A stretch of 64,000 nucleotides of DNA, from contig JAOGYN010000010.1 of assembly GCA_028112705.1 (NCBI GenBank), positions 1 through 64,000 of the forward strand, written 5' to 3'. The DNA is from GCA-002712045 sp028112705. GTDB taxonomy: Bacteria > Pseudomonadota > Alphaproteobacteria > Rhodobacterales > Rhodobacteraceae. The notes under the pieces were generated by a model, which did no database searches, was not told the DNA's origin, and was given only the letters and a program-made list of their open reading frames with translations. Both the position numbers and the translations under genes were made by a program. Within the stretch, counting starts at the first letter, position 1; every line of letters begins with the position of its first letter. This document shows positions 27,401 to 34,172 of the stretch, in pieces.

Positions 27401-27943
27401 TCTGATCTCAAAGAAGCGATTAGCAAACTAAGAAGTGGGATTTCTAATTTGAACTCCGAAGGGCGGGAGCGATTAATATCTGCATTTGACCAAGTTAATA
27501 AAAATTTTGGTGTATTGTTTAAACATCTTTTTGGGGGTGGTGAAGCCAGTTTGGTTTTGGTCGAAAGCGAGGATCCACTTGATGCTGGGCTCGAAATTAT
27601 GTGTCAACCTCCCGGCAAAAAACTAAGCACATTATCTTTACTGTCAGGTGGAGAGCAAACATTAACCGCATTATCTTTAATATTCGCGGTTTTCTTAGCA
27701 AACCCTTCGCCTATTTGCGTCCTAGATGAAGTTGATGCTCCATTAGACGATGCGAATGTGACGCGTTTTTGTGATCTGTTAGATGAGATGACCAAAAGAA
27801 CAGATACTAGGTTTCTAATAATAACGCATCATGCTGTCACAATGGCCCGTATGGACCGACTTTTTGGTGTGACCATGGCCGAACCGGGGGTAAGTCAATT
27901 AGTTTCAGTCGACCTACAGAAAGCTGAAAAATTAGTTGCTTAA
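24488..27943 (+). CDS. smc: Chromosome segregation ATPase SMC
   Basis: 1151 residues from a TTG with AGGTGGG a few bases upstream. It is the condensin-like ATPase that compacts and segregates chromosomes. The N-terminal Walker A, G31-P-N-G-C-G-K-S38, and the C-terminal signature L-S-G-G-E at 1052-1056 with Walker B V-L-D-E-V-D at about 1077-1082 come together as ATPase heads. Between them lie two long coiled coils around a central hinge (about residues 515-630). No ScpA/ScpB genes are in the window. It is divergent from the cobalt operon and convergent with serA. Confidence 0.97.
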   Translation: MRFSRLRLNGFKSFVDPIDLLITDGLTGVVGPNGCGKSNLLEALRWVMGENRPKSMRGSGMEDVIFAGAATRPTRNFAEVSIHIDNTNRLAPSTFNNQDTLEIVRRITRDAGSAYKANGKDVRARDIQMLFADASTGSHSPSLVRQGQIAELINAKPKSRRRILEEAAGISGLYQRRHEAELKLNAAEQNLARVEDVLEQLKNQINTLARQAKQAIRYREISEQLRVSEGILLYGRWKEANESSAHASKELTNCVKLAADTQLKVVQATKERTISENKIPPLREEEAISAALLQRLRIQNDSLKNESERAKQNIQTLETKTIQLGHDISREDSLNQDAEDTLRKLEDEQAKLNTEFNGFDERLLEAEKNARNAADILKNAEAKFDEKNEDIARLSARYQSVQRLIQDAEKTLRRNEEETVKAYELVVLSDKTLNQAVYDFNQSHKNQTIIIKKAENAEENLISAESNRAAILKREATARAEMAEAEGSVSTLRAEVTTLEKMLKRGTDEQGRLLDKIRVHDGYETALGAALSDDLSLPEVKEFGLSGWFSLPAYKSGKTLPKGVKSLNEFVKAPDVLFRRMSQIGLVDRADGHKLQPYLEPGQRLVSIEGDLWRWDGYAARSEDAPGSAALKLKQINRLVFLKQDLEESNALAEGTKRAHELLNKELNLATEADKNARNDRRQADNELTENNRMLSRSESDRDIALGQLENWKLALSRFEEAALNSKNEIKEANNSITKLDNLEVARSEIEDLRISVETARLTMLNKRSTHDEIRREGENRNKRVIEITQELNNWRQRLIKAEQRISELIIRKKESEEELVIAKDSPAKILQKSELLSQEMEAANKRCKEALNILANSENELREIEIIERKAERFASEARESRARADAIAEGAQSTLNFARDRIREEQELSPQDLLEKLDIDPTNLPEVEKVDIDVQRLKRQRDALGAVNLRAEEDANEVKAEFDTLDSESSDLKEAISKLRSGISNLNSEGRERLISAFDQVNKNFGVLFKHLFGGGEASLVLVESEDPLDAGLEIMCQPPGKKLSTLSLLSGGEQTLTALSLIFAVFLANPSPICVLDEVDAPLDDANVTRFCDLLDEMTKRTDTRFLIITHHAVTMARMDRLFGVTMAEPGVSQLVSVDLQKAEKLVA

Positions 27944-27963
27944 ATTACTAATACAATTGATGT

Positions 27964-29562
27964 TTATGAAAAAACGTCGAACTCCAACACATTCACTTGA
28001 TTGAACACACCTGTTTTTAATAGTTTTCCTTTTACTTCATCAATAAGTGGCGCATCCAAGTATAGCAAAGCAATAGCCTCACCACCAATTTCAGAACGGC
28101 CCAGCGTAAAGTTTGCTATATTAACATCATTCTCAGCCAGCATTTGTCCCAAAATACCAATAATACCTGGGGTGTCTATATTAGTGGTATAAAGCATATG
28201 TCGCCCTACTTCCGCGTCAATATTTATGCCTTTGATTTGAATAAACCTGGGTTTATTATCGCTAAACACCGTACCAGCAACTGATCTTTCTCTAACTTCA
28301 GTTACGACTGTTACTTTAATATAAGCTTCAAAAACACCACTTTTATCTTGCGTTGTTGTAGATATTTTTATGCCCCTGTCTTTTGCTACTAGAGGAGCAG
28401 AAACCATATTAACGTCCGGATGTGATATGCTCATGATTCCCGAAATCACAGAACAATTCAATGCCTCTAAATTCATAGATGAAACAGCTCCATCATAAAG
28501 AATATTTATTGCCTTAATAGGTTCTGCTGTAAGTTGTCCAATAAACTTTCCTAGATGGCTTGCTAAAAGCAACCAAGGATTCATTATTTTTGCTTCCTCG
28601 GCGGTAATAGAAGGCATATTAAGGGCATTGGATACTGCTCCAGTTAAAAGGTAATCACTTATTTGTTCAGCTACTTGGACTGCTACATTCTCTTGTGCTT
28701 CAGTAGTTGCTGCTCCCAAATGTGGCGTACAGATAACATTGGGCAAATTAAATAGTGGACTATTAACAGCAGGCTCCTCAGCGAATACATCAAAAGCAGC
28801 TCCTGCGACCCGCCCTTCCTTTATGGCAATGGCCAGTGCTTCTTCATCAACAAGCCCCCCCCTCGCACAGTTAATAATACGTACACCAGGTTTTAATTTC
28901 TTAATATTTTCTTTACTCAAAATATTTCTTGTTTGATCAGTTAAGGGCACATGCAATGTAATAAAATCAGCTCGTTCAAATAACTGATCCAACTCAACTT
29001 TCTCTACACTTAAGTTTTTTGCTTTGTCTTCACTTAAAAATGGATCATAGGCTATAACTTTCATTTTTAATGCGCGAGCCCTATCGCAAAATACGCCACC
29101 TATATTTCCAGCGCCAATAACACCTACTGTTTTATTAGTTAACTCAACCCCCATAAACTTTGATTTTTCCCATTTCCCTGCTTGAGTCGAAGTATTAGCT
29201 TCTGGGATCTGACGAGCGACGGAAAACATCATAGCAATAGCATGTTCGGCAGTAGTAATCATATTTCCAAACGGAGTATTCATTACAATTATGCCTTTTT
29301 TTGAAGCTTCAACCTTGTCAATATTATCGACCCCAATACCAGCACGTCCAATTACTTTTAGCTTAGTAGCCATTTTTAAGATGTTTGGAGTGATTTTTGT
29401 TGCAGACCTAATTGCCAATCCATCATAATCACCAATACGTGCTGCAAGCGCTTTTCTATCTTTTCCAAGATCTGGCTCAAAATCTACATCTATACCTCTT
29501 TCTTCAAATATTTTTATAGCTGCTGCACTTAATTTATCAGACACTAATACTCTTGGGGCCAT
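27964..29562 (-). CDS. serA: D-3-phosphoglycerate dehydrogenase
   Basis: 532 residues, the long type with a C-terminal ACT domain. It oxidises 3-phosphoglycerate to phosphohydroxypyruvate, the first step of serine synthesis. The NAD-binding GVIGAGNIGGVFCDRA lies near residue 147; catalytic Arg, Glu and His sit in NCARGGLVDE, AEEP and TPHLGAAT. An intervening ASB domain precedes an ACT domain (TPGIIGILGQMLAENDVNIANF), which in other SerA enzymes binds serine. It follows serC on the same strand after 73 bases, and both likely form one transcript. Confidence 0.97.
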   Translation of the reverse strand: MAPRVLVSDKLSAAAIKIFEERGIDVDFEPDLGKDRKALAARIGDYDGLAIRSATKITPNILKMATKLKVIGRAGIGVDNIDKVEASKKGIIVMNTPFGNMITTAEHAIAMMFSVARQIPEANTSTQAGKWEKSKFMGVELTNKTVGVIGAGNIGGVFCDRARALKMKVIAYDPFLSEDKAKNLSVEKVELDQLFERADFITLHVPLTDQTRNILSKENIKKLKPGVRIINCARGGLVDEEALAIAIKEGRVAGAAFDVFAEEPAVNSPLFNLPNVICTPHLGAATTEAQENVAVQVAEQISDYLLTGAVSNALNMPSITAEEAKIMNPWLLLASHLGKFIGQLTAEPIKAINILYDGAVSSMNLEALNCSVISGIMSISHPDVNMVSAPLVAKDRGIKISTTTQDKSGVFEAYIKVTVVTEVRERSVAGTVFSDNKPRFIQIKGINIDAEVGRHMLYTTNIDTPGIIGILGQMLAENDVNIANFTLGRSEIGGEAIALLYLDAPLIDEVKGKLLKTGVFNQVNVLEFDVFS

Positions 29563-29635
29563 TATACAGTCTTTCTCTTATTCTACTCAAATTACATTAA
29601 TACAGTTATCAAATTTCAGTATCTCACCAATGAAG

Positions 29636-30793
29636 TTAGGGAATCTTTTTTAATAAACTTATTTCAGTTTCAAAAGCCCATTTAATCCAAGACATTAATG
29701 ATTTTAAATTACTTGAATTAACAGTTCCTCCACACCAAATTCTCAATCCAGCTGGTGCATCTCGATAAGATCCAATATCAAAAGCTACACCTTCTTCTTC
29801 TAGTCTGTTGCACACATTCTTAGCAAAAGCCTTTTCGTCCTTTATCCTAGAATCTTTAAAAACTAAACATACGGATGTGTTTGATCTTGTATCTGGCGAT
29901 ATCGCAAGATTATTAAGCCACTTATTTTGCTCTACAAAATCAAAAATTATTTGAGCATTTTCATTACACCTCCCGATCATTCCGTCCAATCCTCCGATAG
30001 AACGCACCCAAGCTAAAGAAAACAGATAGTCTTCAACTGCTAACATAGAAGGAGTATTAATAGTTGCCCCTAAAAAAATATCTTCATTAAGTTTGTTGTT
30101 TTTTGTTAAGCGAAATAGTTTAGGTAACGGCCACGAAGGTTTATAATTTTCCAATCTCTCAACAGCCTTTGGGCTCAACACTAACATTCCATGGGCAGCT
30201 TCGCCGCCTAAAACCTTTTGCCAACTAAATGTTGTGACATCTAGCTTTTCCCATGGTAAATCAACAGCAAATGCTGCGGATGTCGCGTCGCAAATAGTTA
30301 AACCTTCTCTTTTTAAAGGAATAAAGTTTGAGTTTGGCACTCGAACTCCAGAGGTGGTTCCATTCCAAGTAAATACTACATCAGTTCTAAAATCAATATT
30401 TTCCAACTGCGGCAATAAACCATAATCTGCTTCTATTACTTTCGGGTTCAGTTTTAACTGCGATATAACATCAGTAGCCCAACCTTTACCAAAGCTTTCC
30501 CAAACCAAAATAGTTGTCTTTTTTGCGCCAAGAAGAGACCATAGTGCCATTTCGACAGCGCCTGTGTCAGAAGCAGGAACAATCGCAACTTTATAATTAA
30601 AAGGTATTTTTAAAAGTTCTCGAGTTCCCTCGATTGCATCACTTAATTTTTTTCTACCAATCTTAGCTCGATGCGATCTTCCAAGAGATGCATCAGCTAA
30701 ACTCTCTAATTTCCATGTAGGGGGTTTTGCACACGGGCCAGAAGAAAATCTCGGGTCTGCCGGCCGCGTAGCCGGTTTAATTATGTCACTCAT
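29636..30793 (-). CDS. serC: Phosphoserine aminotransferase
   Basis: 385 residues from the ATG at 30791-30793, preceded by GAGGA; a much longer in-frame extension runs through the leader RNA and is not coding. It converts phosphohydroxypyruvate to phosphoserine using PLP. The protein begins with the family's PATRPADPRFSSGPCAKPP; the PLP lysine sits in TFSWQKVLGGEAAHGM, and ETFGKGW- and NGTTSGV-type segments supply substrate contacts. It belongs to the alphaproteobacterial type of SerC, distant from the E. coli enzyme. The gene leads a serC-serA unit divergent from serB. Confidence 0.95.
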   Translation of the reverse strand: MSDIIKPATRPADPRFSSGPCAKPPTWKLESLADASLGRSHRAKIGRKKLSDAIEGTRELLKIPFNYKVAIVPASDTGAVEMALWSLLGAKKTTILVWESFGKGWATDVISQLKLNPKVIEADYGLLPQLENIDFRTDVVFTWNGTTSGVRVPNSNFIPLKREGLTICDATSAAFAVDLPWEKLDVTTFSWQKVLGGEAAHGMLVLSPKAVERLENYKPSWPLPKLFRLTKNNKLNEDIFLGATINTPSMLAVEDYLFSLAWVRSIGGLDGMIGRCNENAQIIFDFVEQNKWLNNLAISPDTRSNTSVCLVFKDSRIKDEKAFAKNVCNRLEEEGVAFDIGSYRDAPAGLRIWCGGTVNSSNLKSLMSWIKWAFETEISLLKKIP

Positions 30794-30804
30794 TTTTATC
30801 CTCA

Positions 30805-30843
30805 CAGATATCTGCCCTTCGTTGGGGAAGGGTGTCCCATCTG
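30805..30843 (-). promoter_or_regulatory. Structured leader of serC (candidate alphaproteobacterial serC RNA motif)
   Basis: On the minus strand CCCTTC (30832-30827) pairs with GAAGGG (30820-30815) over a 6-base loop. An outer stem pairs CAGAT (30843-30839) with ATCTG (30809-30805), and a second CAGAT copy sits beside it. The structure ends immediately before the TGAGGA ribosome binding site. Position and shape fit the serC leader motif known from comparative genomics of alphaproteobacteria, but I cannot align it to that model here. Confidence 0.55.
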
Positions 30844-30923
30844 CGCGTTTAAGAATTGTTTTTACTAATTGCAAGAAAAATATTAAATAGCATTTATTAA
30901 TAGACCTATAGGTAGAATTTATA

Positions 30924-31799
30924 ATGTATGTGGTAACATTTTTGTGTAATCCGTTAGTTCCTAAGCTAACTGACGCTTTAATATCAAAGTATTTGATATC
31001 TTTAGGAGGAGATAATGTAACTTGGCTAAAAGAAGGTGTTGCAGCAGAATTCAGTATCCCAGAGACACCCAAGAACTGCAAAGAATATTGGTCTGAGTTA
31101 CAAGAACTTGAAATTGATATTGTTTTTCAGGCAAGTAAATTAAGGAAGAAAAAAATATTGGTCGCTGACATGGACAGTACTATTATTAATCAGGAATGTT
31201 TGGACGAATTAGCAGATGAGGTCGGTTATGGTAAAGAGATAAGAGCCATAACAAAACAAGCAATGGAAGGAAACTTAGAATTTGAATGTGCGTTAATAAA
31301 AAGAGTTAAATATTTAAAAGGCACTCCAGAAAAAACTATAGGCAACGTTTTGAGAGATCGCATCACCCTCTCAGCTGGTGCCAGAACATTGATATCAACA
31401 ATGAGAGAGAACAATAGTTACACCTCCTTAGTTTCAGGTGGTTTCACACAGTTTACCTCCAAAATAGCACACGAGCTTGGCTTTCATGAAAACAGAGCTA
31501 ATCATTTAGAGGTTGAAAATAGTAAATTAACTGGAAACGTAAAGCGTCCAATCTTAGGGAAAGAATCTAAAGTGGAGGTAATAAAATCTTTAACAAAACA
31601 ATTATGCTTAACCCCAAATGATGTTATTGCGGTGGGTGATGGAGCAAACGATATTGGAATGCTAGCATTCGCTGGTACAGGGGTCGCTATGCATGCAAAA
31701 AAAATTGTCCAAGAAAAAGCAGATATCATAATAAACCATTGTGATCTTTCAGCATTATTATACCTTCAAGGCTACGAATATAATAATTTTATAATATGA
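30924..31799 (+). CDS. serB: Phosphoserine phosphatase
   Basis: 291 residues. It removes phosphate from phosphoserine, the last step of serine synthesis. An N-terminal ACT-like region (1-70) precedes a HAD domain with motif I D82-M-D84-S-T, motif II SLVSGGFTQF, and motif III/IV AVGDGANDIGML. Both catalytic aspartates are present. The gene is divergent from serC over 130 bases that also hold the serC leader, so all three enzymes of the phosphorylated serine pathway are clustered here. Confidence 0.96.
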   Translation: MYVVTFLCNPLVPKLTDALISKYLISLGGDNVTWLKEGVAAEFSIPETPKNCKEYWSELQELEIDIVFQASKLRKKKILVADMDSTIINQECLDELADEVGYGKEIRAITKQAMEGNLEFECALIKRVKYLKGTPEKTIGNVLRDRITLSAGARTLISTMRENNSYTSLVSGGFTQFTSKIAHELGFHENRANHLEVENSKLTGNVKRPILGKESKVEVIKSLTKQLCLTPNDVIAVGDGANDIGMLAFAGTGVAMHAKKIVQEKADIIINHCDLSALLYLQGYEYNNFII

Positions 31800-31902
31800 T
31801 ACCATCTGTAAATTTAAAAACCTAAAATAATTATCAATCAATCTGCTTTTCGAAATATTAAATTTAGTTTAAGAAGACATTCTAACGTTCTGGAGGGCAG
31901 CT

Positions 31903-33195
31903 ATGGTTGATATAGCTACGCGAGTTCACAATCGAAAATGGAAAATTGATCCGATAATAAGATCATTAATAGATACAGATTTCTATAAACTACTAATGTG
32001 TCAATCCGTATTTAAGAATAAACCCAATACGAAAGTAAAGTTTAGTCTAATTAATAGATCAAATCATATTCCTTTAGCCAAGCTAATAGATGAAGGTCAA
32101 TTGAGAGAACAATTAGATCATGTTCGAACATTGAAACTAAGTCGTGGAGAAAGCACTTGGCTTAGGGGAAATACCTTCTATGGAAAAAGGCAGGTGTTTA
32201 GATCTGACTTCATGGAATGGTTCGAGAATTTAGAACTACCACCTTACCACTTAGAGCGCGTTGGCGATCAATTTGAGCTTTCATTTGAAGGAAGTTGGCC
32301 AGAAGTGATGTTTTGGGAAATTCCGGCTTTGTCAATTATCATGGAGCTCCGTAGTCGTTCAGTTCTTCGCGATATGGGAAAATTTGAGCTACAAGTGTTG
32401 TATGCTCAGGCGATGACAAAGCTTTGGGAGAAAATTGGAAAATTAAAGAAGTTGGATAAATTATCAATAGCTGACTTTGGGACCCGTAGAAGACACTCAT
32501 TTCTATGGCAAGATTGGTGTGTGCAAGCAATGCAGGAAGGGCTTGGATCTAGTTTCACAGGTACTTCTAATTGCCTTATTGCGATGAGGCGAGAAGTTGA
32601 AGCTATAGGTACTAATGCGCATGAATTGCCCATGGTCTATGCAGCACTTGCTAAAAGTAATTCAGAACTTGCGAGTGCTCCGTACAAGGTTTTTCAAGAT
32701 TGGCAAGAAGAACACGATGGTAACCTTTTAATCATATTACCAGACACTTTTGGAACAGAAGGGTTTTTAAAAAATGCACCAACCTGGATGAATAAATGGA
32801 CTGGCATTAGGGTCGACTCTGGAGATCCCACTCAAGGTGCAAAAAATGCAATAAATTGGTGGAAATCTAGAGGAGAAGATCCCAAGGAAAAACTGCTTAT
32901 ATTTTCTGATGGTCTAGATGTGCCAAAAATAACCGAGTTAAATAATAAGTTCAAAGATCAAACTAAAGTAGCCTTCGGTTGGGGGACACTTATGACAAAT
33001 GACTTTAGAGGATTGGTACAAGACAAGGCTTTAGATCCGTTTTCTTTAGTTTGCAAAGCGATAGCGGCAAATGGAAAAGAAACAGTCAAATTGTCAGACA
33101 ATCCTAATAAAGCAATGGGTTCAAAAACTGAGTTGACCAGATACAAAGATGTTTTTGGTGATGGAGTGCAAACAAAAATAAATTTGATTGTTTGA
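31903..33195 (+). CDS. pncB: Nicotinate phosphoribosyltransferase
   Basis: 430 residues with a strong GGAGGG ribosome binding site. It makes nicotinate mononucleotide from nicotinate and PRPP in NAD salvage. The N-terminus SLIDTDFYKLLMCQ is the standard family opening; FGTRRRHSF contains the invariant basic residues, and IRVDSGDP is the PRPP-binding region. The central segment FTGTSNCLIAMRREVEAIGTNAHELPM carries the phosphoribosylation histidine. Length agrees with bacterial PncB. It follows serB on the same strand after about 100 bases, without functional linkage. Confidence 0.95.
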   Translation: MVDIATRVHNRKWKIDPIIRSLIDTDFYKLLMCQSVFKNKPNTKVKFSLINRSNHIPLAKLIDEGQLREQLDHVRTLKLSRGESTWLRGNTFYGKRQVFRSDFMEWFENLELPPYHLERVGDQFELSFEGSWPEVMFWEIPALSIIMELRSRSVLRDMGKFELQVLYAQAMTKLWEKIGKLKKLDKLSIADFGTRRRHSFLWQDWCVQAMQEGLGSSFTGTSNCLIAMRREVEAIGTNAHELPMVYAALAKSNSELASAPYKVFQDWQEEHDGNLLIILPDTFGTEGFLKNAPTWMNKWTGIRVDSGDPTQGAKNAINWWKSRGEDPKEKLLIFSDGLDVPKITELNNKFKDQTKVAFGWGTLMTNDFRGLVQDKALDPFSLVCKAIAANGKETVKLSDNPNKAMGSKTELTRYKDVFGDGVQTKINLIV

Positions 33196-33466
33196 TTCAA
33201 TGATTACAGATCATCACCAAAATTATAATTTCTCTTAATTTATCAACATTATTTTAATGTTAGGGAATATACTATTCTTATAGACACTAATTCCAGACCT
33301 AAAACGAAAAGACAAAAGGCGTATTGATCTTGGAAAAATATACAAACGCGGAAGCATTCCCCTATGAACATCGAAAACAACGATGTGGATTTTTGTGTGC
33401 ATAATTTTGAATATTCATTAGAAACTATTATGTGAAAATCATTATTAAATATGTGAATGAGAAAAA
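33196..33466. other. Gene-poor stretch between pncB and the tRNA gene
   Basis: 271 bases of AT-rich sequence. I see a weak hairpin (33368-33386) and one 23-codon reading frame at 33364 with nothing to support it as a gene. No promoter pair is convincing. Confidence 0.5.
33368..33391 (+). terminator. Weak hairpin with T run downstream of pncB
   Basis: ACATCG (33368-33373) pairs with CGATGT (33381-33386) over 7 bases, followed by GGATTTTT. It is a plausible but distant terminator, about 170 bases after pncB. Confidence 0.3.
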
Positions 33467-33543
33467 TGGTGATCGCATCAGGATTCGAACCTGAGACCCT
33501 CTGCTTAGAAGGCAGATGCTCTATCCAGCTGAGCTATGCGACC
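33467..33543 (-). tRNA. tRNA-Arg (anticodon TCT)
   Basis: Read on the minus strand, a complete cloverleaf of 77 bases including an encoded CCA. The acceptor stem GGTCGCA pairs with TGCGATC (one G-T wobble). The D arm has AGCTCAGCTGGATAGAGC and the anticodon loop is CTTCTAA with TCT in the centre, closed by TCTGC/GCAGA. The T arm contains GGTTCGAATCC. It decodes AGA (and AGG by wobble), codons that are common in a low-GC genome. Confidence 0.97.
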
Positions 33544-33678
33544 ACAATGTGAACCTTTAACTTTAACCATACCATACAGTCAATAGTAGAGGTTCTAAAA
33601 CCTTTTTAGTTTCGTAAAAGCAGTCGAAGGTACTGCTGAAATTTCCTTAAAACCGGCCAAACTGCTGCCTTATCCTAT

Positions 33679-33990
33679 TTAATGAGTCCAAACTGTTCTT
33701 CTTTTCGTCGCAAAGTTTTCACTATAGCCCCCACTTCTAATATTGTGCTTTCTATTTTGTGGTAAGCATAGTGCAGCTTCTATGCCATGAAGATCGGCAT
33801 ACTCTAGAGCCGCTTCTTTAGAACCAAATGTCAGTTTAACTTGGGAATTCATATCTCCTGATGAGGTCCAGCCCATTAAAGGATCTATTGATCTAGCCTC
33901 AGCTGGTACAAACTCTAAAATCCAATTTTTTGACTTTGCCTGACCAGACTGCATCGCATTTCGTGCTGGCTGATAAATTTTTGCTGACAT
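33679..33990 (-). CDS. NDUFS4-like accessory subunit of respiratory complex I
   Basis: 103 residues of the ETC complex I subunit family (NDUFS4/18-kDa homologue), typical of alphaproteobacteria and mitochondria. Visible hallmarks: ARIYQP-like start (SAKIYQPARNAMQSGQ), W-I-L-E-F at 23-27, the DPLMGWTSSGDMNSQVKLTF core, and AALEYADLHGI. It is a peripheral-arm subunit on the cytoplasmic side of NADH:ubiquinone oxidoreductase. The nuo operon itself is not in the window. It follows the tRNA-Arg gene on the same strand direction and is divergent from uvrB. Confidence 0.92.
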   Translation of the reverse strand: MSAKIYQPARNAMQSGQAKSKNWILEFVPAEARSIDPLMGWTSSGDMNSQVKLTFGSKEAALEYADLHGIEAALCLPQNRKHNIRSGGYSENFATKRRTVWTH

Positions 33991-34172
33991 GAGAATACTT
34001 TCTAATTGTTTTACCTATCTAATATAAAATTAAAATATTTTTTCAAGAACAGATTTCATTTTCTTTAAACACAAGCATTAAATAATCTGATAACAAAATT
34101 TAAATATATAAGTATTAACTTGAAAAAAAACGAATAACATACATCTTTATAAGGACTTATGAAAGTATTTGC

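Noticed and set aside
30794..31081. In-frame N-terminal extension of SerC
   Set aside because: It reads through the structured leader and overlaps the divergent serB coding start; the family N-terminus begins at 30793.
33364..33435. 23-codon reading frame between pncB and tRNA-Arg
   Set aside because: No ribosome binding site of note and no similarity; it contains the weak terminator hairpin.
33991..34172. SOS (LexA) box upstream of uvrB
   Set aside because: I looked for the alphaproteobacterial GAAC-N7-GAAC or GTTC-N7-GTTC pattern; only single half-sites occur.
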